From assembly GCA_964456185.1 (NCBI GenBank), contig CAYVZZ010000066.1:1-11902 (forward strand): a stretch of 11,902 nt of DNA. The letters are read 5' to 3'. Within the stretch, counting starts at the first letter, position 1. Every line of letters begins with the position of its first letter. This DNA comes from CAYVZZ01 sp964456185 (GTDB lineage Bacteria > Pseudomonadota > Gammaproteobacteria > Pseudomonadales > Alcanivoracaceae). The notes under the pieces are model-generated. The model did no database searches. It saw only the letters and a program-made list of their open reading frames with translations, and was not told the origin of the DNA. Of this stretch, positions 1 through 7,016 are shown in pieces. The position numbers were made by a program, and so were the translations under genes.

Positions 1-1068
1 TAGAGCCTTCGCAACCGCACTGGCAGCACCGGTTTCGGTGAGTACCATGTTCAACGGCGCAGCACGGCCACGGCGGGCGCGCTTGTGGAAGTTATCCAGC
101 AAGTTCTGGTCGTTGGTATAAGAGTGCACGGTTTCCACGTGACCATGCTCAATGCCAAACTTGTCATTCAGCGCTTTCAACGGCGGCACAATGGCATTGG
201 TGGTACAGCTGGCAGCCGATACGATGCTATCGCTGTCTTCGATGATGTCGTTATTGACGCCATACACCACATTTTTCAGGTCGCCCTTACCCGGCGCAGT
301 CAACAGCACACGCTTGATGCCATTGCAGCCAAGGTGTTGGCTGAGGCCAGCTTCATCGCGCCAGATACCGGTGTTGTCGATGAGTACAGCATTGTCGATG
401 CCATATTGGGTGTAATCAACGCTGGCCGGATCATTAGAGTAGATCACGCGAATGTAGTTGCCGTTGGCAATAATCGCATTGTCTTCTTCATCGATGGCGA
501 TGGTGCCAGAGAAAGACCCATGCACCGAGTCGCGGCGCAGCAGGCTAGCGCGTTTAATCAGATCGTCATCGCACTTCTTGCGCACGACAATCGCTTTTAG
601 ACGCAGCCCTTTGCCAGAACCGGCTTTTTCGATCAACAGGCGTGCCAACAAGCGGCCAATACGACCAAAGCCGTACAGCACCACGTCGGTTGGTGTGGTG
701 GCTGCGGTTTCGTTCGTCGCGTTTTGTAGCTGTTCGCGAACAAAGTCGGCCAGCGGAGTGTCGCCGCCTTTTTGCTGGTAAGCCACGGTGAGCTTGCCGA
801 GATCAATGCGGCTAGGCCCCAGATCCAGCTTGGCCACTTCTTGCAACACCGGAAAGGTGTCGCGAACGGACAAAGCAGAATCTTCGATTTGCTTTACAAA
901 ACGGTGGGTTTTGAGAATCCCAATCACCGATTTGTTGATTAATGAGCGGCTGTACACCGTGATGTTGACATCTTTTTCACGGTATAACTTGCCAATGACG
1001 GGAATCATGGATTCGGCCAATGCTTCGCTGTTTTTCCAGCGGCCGAAATGGTCGTCCAACTTGTTCAC
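1..1068 (-). CDS. gap: Glyceraldehyde-3-phosphate dehydrogenase, long form (C-terminus cut by window edge)
   Basis: The gene encodes a phosphorylating GAPDH that converts glyceraldehyde-3-phosphate, NAD(P)+ and phosphate to 1,3-bisphosphoglycerate in cytosolic glycolysis/gluconeogenesis. 356 codons are present and the reading frame is open at base 1. The Rossmann motif GFGRIGR lies at residues 133-139, the catalytic cysteine motif SCTTNAI has Cys288, and HSYTNDQ downstream carries the catalytic His. DSVHGSF matches the family's DSTHG segment. Classical GAPDH has the glycine motif near residue 10, so this protein carries an extra N-terminal domain of about 125 residues. That is the roughly 480-residue type known from Pseudomonas and Vibrio relatives. 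The start is GTG at 1068, chosen because TAGGAG (1075-1080) sits 6 nt upstream. After beta-strand 2 the sequence reads VVRKK rather than the ND typical of strict NAD enzymes, so NADP use is possible (inference). About 125 C-terminal residues are missing. Confidence 0.95.
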   Translation of the reverse strand, partial: MNKLDDHFGRWKNSEALAESMIPVIGKLYREKDVNITVYSRSLINKSVIGILKTHRFVKQIEDSALSVRDTFPVLQEVAKLDLGPSRIDLGKLTVAYQQKGGDTPLADFVREQLQNATNETAATTPTDVVLYGFGRIGRLLARLLIEKAGSGKGLRLKAIVVRKKCDDDLIKRASLLRRDSVHGSFSGTIAIDEEDNAIIANGNYIRVIYSNDPASVDYTQYGIDNAVLIDNTGIWRDEAGLSQHLGCNGIKRVLLTAPGKGDLKNVVYGVNNDIIEDSDSIVSAASCTTNAIVPPLKALNDKFGIEHGHVETVHSYTNDQNLLDNFHKRARRGRAAPLNMVLTETGAASAVAKAL

Positions 1069-1097
1069 GCAATGCTCCTAAGACTGTTTTCAGGCGA

Positions 1098-1121
1098 CGG
1101 CTATATTAGCTCGAATAGCCG
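1098..1121 (-). repeat. Inverted repeat in the GAPDH leader
   Basis: CGGCTAT (1098-1104) and ATAGCCG (1115-1121) form perfect 7-bp arms around a 10-nt loop, about 30 nt upstream of the GAPDH GTG start. No T-run follows, so it is not a standard terminator. It may be an operator or a leader hairpin. No known regulator consensus (for example HexR) was recognised in it. Confidence 0.35.
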
Positions 1122-1163
1122 ACAAATTCACGGGTTGTTACTCATCTTTAAATATTTCGCTGC

Positions 1164-1186
1164 ATGTCGGCAGGTCTCGCTGACAT
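1164..1186 (-). other. Weak hairpin just after tesB
   Basis: ATGTCGGC and GCTGACAT (8-nt arms, 7-nt loop) start 4 nt past the tesB stop codon. In minus-strand RNA the stem has one A-C mismatch, and no uridine run follows. At most it is a weak terminator or a 3'-end stabiliser. tesB transcripts could read through into the GAPDH gene about 120 nt downstream. Confidence 0.25.
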
Positions 1187-1190
1187 CACA

Positions 1191-2054
1191 TCACTTGGGG
1201 TCACGGCGACGCATCAGTCCTTCTTGCGCCACACTGGCCACCAGCTTGCCATCGCGGGTAAAAATGTGGCCATTGTTCATGCCGCGCGAGCCCTGCGCGC
1301 TGGCACTGGTGGTGGCATATAACAGCCAATCATCCAAGCGGCAGTGACGATGAAACCACATGGCATGGTCGATGCTGGCCGCTTGAACATTTTGCTGAAA
1401 GAACGACATGCCATGGGGCAGCATAGCGGTGCCCAGCAAGCCAAAGTCGGAACAAAACGTCAGCAAGGCGCGGCTGGTCGCCGCATCCACATCAATCTGA
1501 TCAGCGATGCGAAACCACACCAGACGCTCGGGCGATTGCTTGGTGATTTCAAATGCCTTGGGCTTAATCGAGCGAAACTCAACGGGGCGCTCAGCCAAGA
1601 AAAAAGGCCGACGCTTTTCAGGAAGTTTCTTAGCAAAGGCTTCACGGTGTTTGGCATCTGGCTCGATGTCTTCCGGTGCGGGCACGTCCGGCATATCGGC
1701 TTGATGCTCGGCGCCCTCTTCTTCTATTTGAAAAGATGCCGCCAAGCTAAAAATAGCGCGTCCATGCTGAATGGCCTTGATCCGGCGCGTGGTAAAACTG
1801 CGACCATCGCGAATACGGTCAGTCTCGTAGATGATTGGTTTGGTGAAATCACCGGCTCGCAGAAAATACCCGTGCAAAGAATGCACCGGCCGGTCCGCCT
1901 CAACCGTGCGCGATGCCGCCATTAACGCCTGTCCGGCCACCAGACCACCAAAAATGCTGCCCTGGCCGGTGTTGATGCTTTGTCCACGAAACAGATTGTC
2001 TTCCAGCTGTTCCAAATCCATCAGCTGCAATAGCCCTTTGACCACTGGCTTCAT
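1191..2054 (-). CDS. tesB: Acyl-CoA thioesterase II
   Basis: This is a cytosolic thioesterase that hydrolyses medium- and long-chain acyl-CoA to free fatty acid and CoA. At 287 residues it is almost exactly the length of E. coli TesB (286) and aligns with it throughout, as two tandem hot-dog folds. Shared blocks include LFRGQS (21-26), VFGG-like IFGGLVAGQAL (35-44), HSLHGYFLRAGD (58-69), FTTRRIKAIQHG (87-98) and IDHAMWFHR (228-236). The E. coli catalytic triad Asp204/Thr228/Gln278 (recalled from the literature) corresponds here to Asp203, Ser227 and Gln277, so the threonine is replaced by serine, a conservative change. The ATG start at 2054 has a strong GGGGAGG ribosome site a few bases upstream. 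It lies between glpK and GAPDH on the same strand, with a probable promoter of its own at 2088-2096. Confidence 0.96.
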   Translation of the reverse strand: MKPVVKGLLQLMDLEQLEDNLFRGQSINTGQGSIFGGLVAGQALMAASRTVEADRPVHSLHGYFLRAGDFTKPIIYETDRIRDGRSFTTRRIKAIQHGRAIFSLAASFQIEEEGAEHQADMPDVPAPEDIEPDAKHREAFAKKLPEKRRPFFLAERPVEFRSIKPKAFEITKQSPERLVWFRIADQIDVDAATSRALLTFCSDFGLLGTAMLPHGMSFFQQNVQAASIDHAMWFHRHCRLDDWLLYATTSASAQGSRGMNNGHIFTRDGKLVASVAQEGLMRRRDPK

Positions 2055-2087
2055 GCTTCCTCCCCTTAAATCCGCGCAAATAGGGTC

Positions 2088-2096
2088 AGTATAGCA
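2088..2096 (-). promoter_or_regulatory. Candidate extended -10 promoter for tesB
   Basis: On the minus strand the sequence reads TGC-TATACT, an extended -10 (TGn plus a 5/6 match to TATAAT), about 34 nt upstream of the tesB ATG. No good -35 hexamer is visible, which is tolerable for extended -10 promoters. It sits in the 63-bp gap after glpK, so tesB can be transcribed separately from glpK. Confidence 0.4.
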
Positions 2097-2117
2097 CCCG
2101 CCCCTGCTCTCTTTGGG

Positions 2118-3599
2118 CTATTTCGTGCGCACTCGCGCCACGGCTTTGTGCCATCCATCACAGCGCGCCAAGCGCTCTTCCTCCGACAACTTGGGGTGAA
2201 AAGCCCGCTCACACTGCCATTGGTTGCTAATAGCCTCTAATGAGGAAAACACACCCACCTGTAAGCCAGCTAGATAGGCAGCGCCCAAGGCGGTGGTTTC
2301 GGTAATTTCAGGACGATCGACTTGCACGCCCAACAGACTCGACAAGGTTTGTACCAACCAATTATTCACCACCATGCCACCATCGACCCGCAAAGCCGTG
2401 GGTTTACTGGCACCATCAGCCACCATGGCATCCAGCAAATCGGCCGTTTGGTAGCAGACAGCTTCCAGACCCGCAGTCACAATCTCGGCTATGCCGGTAT
2501 CGCGAGTTAACCCCAGCATGGCACCGCGGGCGTGTGGGTCCCACCAGGGCGCGCCCAAGCCGGTAAAGGCCGGTACCAAATACACACCATGTCCGCTGCC
2601 CGCACGACGAGCCAACTGTTCGGTTTCACTGGCATCATCGATTAAACGCAGCCCATCGCGCAGCCATTGAATGGCCGCACCCGCCACAAAAATAGAGCCT
2701 TCCAGTGCGTAGGTGGTCTTGCCATTGAGGCGATAACCCACGGTAGTCAGCAAGCGATTATCCGATGCCACCGCCTTATCACCCGTGTTCAACATCATGA
2801 AGCAGCCGGTGCCATAGGTGCTTTTCACCATGCCCGGCTCAAAACAAGCTTGACCAAACAACGCAGCTTGCTGATCACCGGCAATACCGGCCACGGGTAG
2901 ATCCGTGCCAAACAAATTCACGTCGGTGCGGCCAAAATCGGCAGCCGAGTCGCGCACATCCGGTAATAAAGAAGCGGGAATATCAAACAGCGCCAGCAGT
3001 TCGTCATCCCACTGCTGGGTATGAATATTAAACAGCATTGTTCGCGAGGCATTGGAGGCATCGGTGGCGTGCACTCGCCCGCCAGTTAGGTGCCACAGCA
3101 GCCAAGTATCAATGGTGCCAAAGGCCAATTCACCACGCGCCGCCCGTTCGCGCGCACCGTCGCAATGGTCGAGTAGCCATGCCAACTTGGTGGCCGAGAA
3201 ATACGGGTCAAGCAGCAAGCCGGTTTTTTGTTGCACTAGAGGCTCATGCCCTTGCTCGCGCAGTTCGTCGCACCAGGAAGCGGTACGACGGTCTTGCCAA
3301 ACAATGGCATGGTGAATGGGTTCACCGGTAGCTCGATCCCAAAGCACGGTGGTTTCGCGCTGATTGGTAATGCCAATGGCGGCAATTTGTTCGGCTTGAA
3401 CACGCGCATGCTTGATTGCTTGGCGACACACCTGCAAGCTGTCTGTCCAAATATCACGAGCATCATGCTCTACCCAGCCATCGGCCGGATAATATTGCTG
3501 AAACTCTTTTTGTGCCTGACCACAAATCTGCCCCTTGTCATTAAAGACAATGGCACGTGAACTGGTAGTACCCTGATCAATTGCCAGCAGATACGGCAT
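2118..3599 (-). CDS. glpK: Glycerol kinase
   Basis: A cytosolic FGGY-family kinase that phosphorylates glycerol with ATP to sn-glycerol-3-phosphate, the entry step of glycerol use. It has 493 residues against about 500 in E. coli. Visible marks are the N-terminal phosphate loop DQGTTSSR (8-15), NQRETT (79-84), W101, the catalytic-base region AGDQQAALFGQ with Asp241, STYGTGCFM (260-268), and the second FGGY signature around GVYLVPAFTGLGAPWW (338-353). The loop that binds the inhibitor fructose-1,6-bisphosphate in E. coli (GGxGGTR) is replaced by the shorter FGTD at 230-233, and the C-terminal EIIA-Glc docking segment is not recognisable. Both E. coli-type controls are therefore probably absent (inference). 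The ATG at 3599 follows AGAGG with 9-nt spacing. No glpF, glpD or glpR lies beside it in the window. No convincing promoter was seen in the short region after the upstream terminator. Confidence 0.97.
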   Translation of the reverse strand: MPYLLAIDQGTTSSRAIVFNDKGQICGQAQKEFQQYYPADGWVEHDARDIWTDSLQVCRQAIKHARVQAEQIAAIGITNQRETTVLWDRATGEPIHHAIVWQDRRTASWCDELREQGHEPLVQQKTGLLLDPYFSATKLAWLLDHCDGARERAARGELAFGTIDTWLLWHLTGGRVHATDASNASRTMLFNIHTQQWDDELLALFDIPASLLPDVRDSAADFGRTDVNLFGTDLPVAGIAGDQQAALFGQACFEPGMVKSTYGTGCFMMLNTGDKAVASDNRLLTTVGYRLNGKTTYALEGSIFVAGAAIQWLRDGLRLIDDASETEQLARRAGSGHGVYLVPAFTGLGAPWWDPHARGAMLGLTRDTGIAEIVTAGLEAVCYQTADLLDAMVADGASKPTALRVDGGMVVNNWLVQTLSSLLGVQVDRPEITETTALGAAYLAGLQVGVFSSLEAISNQWQCERAFHPKLSEEERLARCDGWHKAVARVRTK

Positions 3600-3651
3600 G
3601 TCTTTTCGCCTCTTTTTGTTTTATCTGGGATTTACGCAAAAAAAATCGTGC

Positions 3652-3677
3652 AAAAAAAAGCCCCAAACAAGTGGGGC
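3652..3677 (-). terminator. Rho-independent terminator of the rst-like operon
   Basis: In minus-strand orientation GCCCCA, a 6-nt loop and TGGGGC are followed immediately by eight T residues. The stem is GC-rich, and this is the clearest terminator in the window. It lies about 95 nt past the sensor kinase stop and about 50 nt before glpK, separating the two transcripts. A second T8 run (3638-3645) follows 6 nt later. Confidence 0.9.
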
Positions 3678-3682
3678 CGCTA

Positions 3683-3717
3683 AGAGGAGACTCATGATTT
3701 ATGGTTAGTCTACCTCT
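3683..3717 (-). repeat. Long imperfect inverted repeat in front of the terminator
   Basis: AGAGGAGACT (3683-3692) and AGTCTACCTCT (3707-3717) pair over ten bases with one bulged base, around a 14-nt loop. In the transcript this hairpin lies between the sensor kinase stop codon and the terminator hairpin. It could protect the 3' end, or be part of a small RNA released from the 3' untranslated region. The rest of the 3600-3772 gap shows no gene. Confidence 0.45.
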
Positions 3718-3772
3718 AACCCATGGGGTAAGCCACTTCTATATTGTTGCAAAGGTGTTACAGGTTACGTTT

Positions 3773-5419
3773 TTAGTCTTCAGCCACCAGTACATGCTGT
3801 CCATCGGGCCGTACCCGCGGCCAAACGATACGGAAACGGGCACCACCTAGGTCATCGCTAACGGTGACTTCGGCATAGCCACCATGCCATTCCATAATAC
3901 GCTGCACGATGGATAAGCCCAGCCCATAACCGCCACTCTTTTTATGACGACTTTCATCCAACCGGGCAAAAGGCTCAAAAATCTGACTGCGTTTAGCATC
4001 GGGAATGCCTTCGCCGTTATCATCAACTTCGAGGCACGCATTTTGCCCTTCTAGGTAATAACGTATGCGCACTTTGCTGTCGCCATAGCGAACGGCATTA
4101 TTTACCAGATTTTGTAATATTCGGTGCAAATAACGGCGCTCACCTTCTGCAAACAATTCTTCAGCTGACAAATCGCTCCAACTAGATTTATCCGCTTCAA
4201 TGCGAACATTAGGACTAATGGGTTGCAGCTCACGCTGAATCTGGGTAACCAGATCCGGCATGAAAACCGACCTGACATTGATCGACGGCATCCCTTCCTG
4301 CAGCTTGGCAAAGGTCAATATTTCGTCGATCAACGTGTCTAGCTGATCGATATCACCGTCCAGCTCATCAAGCCGTTTGCGCAACACGTCGGTATCCTTG
4401 CAGGTACCTAGCATTTCTAAACCAAAACGAATGCGTGCCACCGGCGTACGCAATTCATGCGACACGGCTCTTGTCATCTCACGTTGTGATTCGATCAGTC
4501 GGCGGATGTGTTGTCCCATGCCGTTAAAAGTGGTCGCCAATTGACCAATGGCATCATGGCTATTGACTTCGGCCTGAGCCGTTAAATCGCCCTCGCCCAG
4601 TCGCTTGATCACGCTTTCCAAATGCCCCAAGCGGCTTTGTAATGGACGCACAAGAAAATAGGCTACCAGCGCCAGTAGTAACAAACTCAGCAAGCCAATT
4701 AGCGCCATCAGCTCGACGGGATAGGGATCGAACAAATATAGGGGACCAAGCACCAGCACCTTGCCAGACGTGCCGATTTTGGAATAAATCACAATGGAAG
4801 AGCCGGAATGCTGGTCGCTGTCGTTAATCGACAGCACCACCTCGTTGCGCAACAGCCGTTGTGTTTGTTCTTTATCGAGATGTGTTGCGCGAAACGGCTG
4901 GTAATAGATTGGAAAGCCAAACTCCTGCCGCAGCCTGTCCATTACCTTGGGCCAGTTCGATTGCGGGTGACGCCCCAAGGCATCCATTACCAGCAAAGCG
5001 GTGGCTCGCGCCTGCTGCTCAGACACTTTAGCCATACGCGTGTGTAAATATTTATTGCTATCAGGTAAAGCGTAATAAATATCGGCAAGCGCTTTTTTAT
5101 TATTGAGATGAAATACCACTCGCCCTTTATTCAGGTTTTCCACCTCATCGGCAGTGAGCTGAAGCTCGTCGGCAGTTGCCATAACAAGCTTGGAACCCAC
5201 CAGACGACTGACCAAGGCCAGCCATTTGTTCTTTTCGTGGAGGGTGTCGAAACGCTCGGTGCCCTGTGCGATCAGGTAAAAGGTGCCATTAGCCATTTGC
5301 TGGCGGTAATCATTGGCACGGTAATGGTCGATTACCCGAATGGAACCATAGGCAAGCACACCGATGACGACCACCGTGAACAGTATGCCGGCATAAATGC
5401 GCAGGAATATATTGTTCAC
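3773..5419 (-). CDS. rstB: RstB-like sensor histidine kinase
   Basis: An inner-membrane sensor kinase that should phosphorylate the response regulator encoded just upstream. From the GTG start it has 548 residues. TM1 is at about 8-25, a periplasmic domain of about 205 residues follows, then TM2 at about 235-255, and a HAMP linker to about 310. The phosphoacceptor motif is VSHELRTP with His321, the N-box NLVNNA has Asn437 and Asn441, the G1 box is DDNGEGI (about 466-472) and the G2 box is GYGLGL (about 497-502). The C-terminal GGARFRIVWP resembles the end of E. coli RstB. The E. coli protein is 433 residues, and the extra length lies in the periplasmic sensor region. I chose GTG 5419 because GGGAGG lies a few bases before it; the TTG at 5443 lacks such a site. 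The gene starts 33 nt after the regulator gene, so the two form an operon. The signal sensed is unknown. Confidence 0.9.
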   Translation of the reverse strand: MNNIFLRIYAGILFTVVVIGVLAYGSIRVIDHYRANDYRQQMANGTFYLIAQGTERFDTLHEKNKWLALVSRLVGSKLVMATADELQLTADEVENLNKGRVVFHLNNKKALADIYYALPDSNKYLHTRMAKVSEQQARATALLVMDALGRHPQSNWPKVMDRLRQEFGFPIYYQPFRATHLDKEQTQRLLRNEVVLSINDSDQHSGSSIVIYSKIGTSGKVLVLGPLYLFDPYPVELMALIGLLSLLLLALVAYFLVRPLQSRLGHLESVIKRLGEGDLTAQAEVNSHDAIGQLATTFNGMGQHIRRLIESQREMTRAVSHELRTPVARIRFGLEMLGTCKDTDVLRKRLDELDGDIDQLDTLIDEILTFAKLQEGMPSINVRSVFMPDLVTQIQRELQPISPNVRIEADKSSWSDLSAEELFAEGERRYLHRILQNLVNNAVRYGDSKVRIRYYLEGQNACLEVDDNGEGIPDAKRSQIFEPFARLDESRHKKSGGYGLGLSIVQRIMEWHGGYAEVTVSDDLGGARFRIVWPRVRPDGQHVLVAED

Positions 5420-5452
5420 TTGCCCTCCCCCATCAGCGAGCAAAAATACGCT

Positions 5453-6166
5453 TTAGCGTGCAATGTCACCCACAAACAGGTAGCCCTTGGAGCGCACCGT
5501 TTTAATGCGACGTGGGCTGTCCGGGTCATCGCCAATTTTCGGGCGGATGCGTGAAATGCGCACGTCGATGGAGCGGTCTTGGCCATCATATTGAATACCG
5601 CGCAACCGTTCAAAAATCATCTCGCGCGACAGCACGGTGCCGGCATTGGATGCAAGCAACCAGAGCAAATCGTACTCGGCGCTGGTCAGCTCAACCGACT
5701 CACCTTTATACAGCACTTCACGAGCGGAGTTGTCGACCACCAAATCATCAAACTCCAGACGTCCCGCACCGACTTGATCAGTTTCCACTCGACGCAACAA
5801 GGCTTTAACGCGCGCCAGCAAGACACGCGGCTTCACGGGCTTAGCCACATAATCATCGGCGCCAATTTCCAGCCCCAGCACCTGATCCATGTCATCCGTG
5901 CGTGCCGTGAGCATCAAAATAGGCTTGTGGTAATCCGGCCGCACTTCGCGACAAACGGTTAGGCCATCGGCACCCGGTAGCATCAAATCGAGCACCACTA
6001 AATCAGGCTGCTCACGACGAATCTGGCGAATTGCCTGCTTGCCATTGCCCACAACGCTGACAATCATGCCGTTGCTTTCGAGGTATTCACGCGTTAGCTC
6101 AGCCAAACGCTCATCGTCTTCAACAATCAGGATGCGCGGTTGGTCAGAAGTGGCCGATACGGACAT
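5453..6166 (-). CDS. rstA: RstA-like OmpR-family response regulator
   Basis: A cytoplasmic DNA-binding regulator of 237 residues and the partner of the adjacent sensor kinase. The receiver domain (about 11-125) has the acidic pocket EDD (16-18), phosphoacceptor Asp60 in VVLDLMLPG, Thr87 and Lys109. A winged-helix OmpR-type output domain (about 140-235) follows, ending in RIKTVRSKGYLF. The block LRGIQYDGQDRSIDVRISRIRPK closely parallels E. coli RstA, so I prefer RstA over OmpR or CpxR. Regulon and ligand are not visible. I chose ATG 6166 because GGGAG lies 4 nt before it; an upstream in-frame TTG at 6184 has no ribosome site. A good sigma70-like promoter lies at 6220-6248. Confidence 0.92.
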   Translation of the reverse strand: MSVSATSDQPRILIVEDDERLAELTREYLESNGMIVSVVGNGKQAIRQIRREQPDLVVLDLMLPGADGLTVCREVRPDYHKPILMLTARTDDMDQVLGLEIGADDYVAKPVKPRVLLARVKALLRRVETDQVGAGRLEFDDLVVDNSAREVLYKGESVELTSAEYDLLWLLASNAGTVLSREMIFERLRGIQYDGQDRSIDVRISRIRPKIGDDPDSPRRIKTVRSKGYLFVGDIAR

Positions 6167-6219
6167 GTCTCTCCCTAAGCTCAAAAGTCAATAATGTAAT
6201 AAATACGGTAAAGAAGTTA

Positions 6220-6248
6220 CTTATACAAGGCACAACAAAGGAGGTAAA
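6220..6248 (-). promoter_or_regulatory. Candidate sigma70 promoter for the rstAB-like operon
   Basis: On the minus strand TTTACC (6248-6243, 4/6 of TTGACA) and TATAAG (6225-6220, 5/6 of TATAAT) are separated by exactly 17 bp. The predicted start is near 6213, giving a leader of about 47 nt. A small dyad GTAA-N5-TTAC just downstream (6208-6220) could be an operator, but this is weak. Confidence 0.5.
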
Positions 6249-6283
6249 GTGCTATACACAAATGCACTACGGGAAGCCTCACA

Positions 6284-6442
6284 ATGCGCAAGCGTCAACA
6301 CGATTTACACCGGCTTGGTCAGCGCCGTCATTTGGTGCGAAAAAACCGGTTACGCCACTCTCAACGACAGCAAATGGTGCAGCAACACCGACGTCGACAA
6401 CAGCTAATTACCATTCATCATCGGTTGGATGACGATGAATAG
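6284..6442 (+). CDS. Possible small basic protein (doubtful)
   Basis: A 52-codon plus-strand reading frame beginning ATG CGC AAG. The predicted product is very rich in Arg, Gln and His and ends in an acidic DDDE. No family is recognised. There is no good ribosome site before this ATG. The strong AAAGGAGG at 6237-6244 is about 40 nt away and overlaps the -35 of the opposite-strand promoter. The two other plus-strand frames are also open here. The 3' end is a palindrome that is better explained as a hairpin for the convergent minus-strand gene. It is listed only because the 6167-6443 gap contains no other candidate gene. Confidence 0.15.
   Translation: MRKRQHDLHRLGQRRHLVRKNRLRHSQRQQMVQQHRRRQQLITIHHRLDDDE
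6413..6440 (-). terminator. Hairpin after the membrane-protein gene, possible weak terminator
   Basis: In minus-strand RNA a 10-bp stem with one G-U pair (arms 6440-6431 and 6422-6413) surrounds an 8-nt loop and starts 3 nt past the stop codon of the membrane-protein gene. No T-run follows, so factor-independent termination is unlikely to be efficient. Its position suggests a 3'-end stabiliser or partial terminator between that operon and the rst-like genes. Confidence 0.35.
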
Positions 6443-6443
6443 C

Positions 6444-7016
6444 TCAGGGCTTCGATGCCAACGCATTGCGCAACAACCAGCCAATGCTAAAGCAGAACAA
6501 CCAAGGATCAATGAGATAATCCCATAGGTTTTCACTGGCCAATAGCCCTGCAGCATAGGCCACCTGCGCGGCGATCAATAAGGCGCACAAAAGATAATAA
6601 CGCCAGAGCAACGCCAACAACCCCACCACCAGCAAACCGCCGGGTAAGCAAAGGCTATTAAAACCCGCGCCGTAGGGATCCCACGCGGTTGCCCCCAAGC
6701 TCATGGGGTAAAACCACAAGCCTGTTAGCAACACCAGCCAGCATACCGGTCGTAATTGACGAGGCGTCAGCTGTGCGGGTAGCCCAGCGCGCGCCGCAAT
6801 AGACAACAGTGCAATGGCGGCAAGCGTAACGCTAAAACCGGCAAAATAACTCAACACCCAACCCGATGCGCCCCAAGGATGGGGCAAAATCGACAAGCCG
6901 ACAATCACAACGGTCAGCACGCCCGACTTCCAACCCGCTACCCAGTGCCCCAGGTAGCGCAGCAAGATAGCGGCCAGCACCAAGCCACAAAACAGCAAAT
7001 CCAGATTCACACTCAT
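6444..7016 (-). CDS. Polytopic inner-membrane protein of unknown function
   Basis: No family was recognised. The 190-residue product is very hydrophobic, with about six or seven predicted membrane segments (roughly 5-20, 33-47, 52-74, 90-108, 122-139, 141-160 and 168-183). Polar, aromatic-rich motifs that could be conserved are ATAWDPYGAGF (109-119) and LWDYLIDPW (164-172). The ATG at 7016 overlaps the stop codon of the sialidase-like gene by 4 bp (ATGA), and GGAGGT lies 6 nt before it. Translation is therefore probably coupled, and the two products are likely to work together. It could be an acceptor-handling or anchoring partner of the sialidase-like protein, but this rests on gene order alone. 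Confidence 0.85.
   Translation of the reverse strand: MSVNLDLLFCGLVLAAILLRYLGHWVAGWKSGVLTVVIVGLSILPHPWGASGWVLSYFAGFSVTLAAIALLSIAARAGLPAQLTPRQLRPVCWLVLLTGLWFYPMSLGATAWDPYGAGFNSLCLPGGLLVVGLLALLWRYYLLCALLIAAQVAYAAGLLASENLWDYLIDPWLFCFSIGWLLRNALASKP

Noticed and set aside
85..600. 171-residue plus-strand frame
   Set aside because: It lies wholly antisense to the GAPDH gene, whose motifs are unambiguous.
1081..1190. HexR site upstream of GAPDH
   Set aside because: No match to the TGTA-N7-TACA-like palindrome was found; only unrelated dyads are present.
5108..5554. 148-residue plus-strand frame
   Set aside because: It is antisense to the sensor kinase and regulator genes, with no family match.
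6249..6407. 52-codon plus-strand frame from GTG after AAAGGAGG
   Set aside because: The spacing is short (4 nt), the product has no recognisable features, and the SD-like motif is the complement of the -35 of the rstA promoter.
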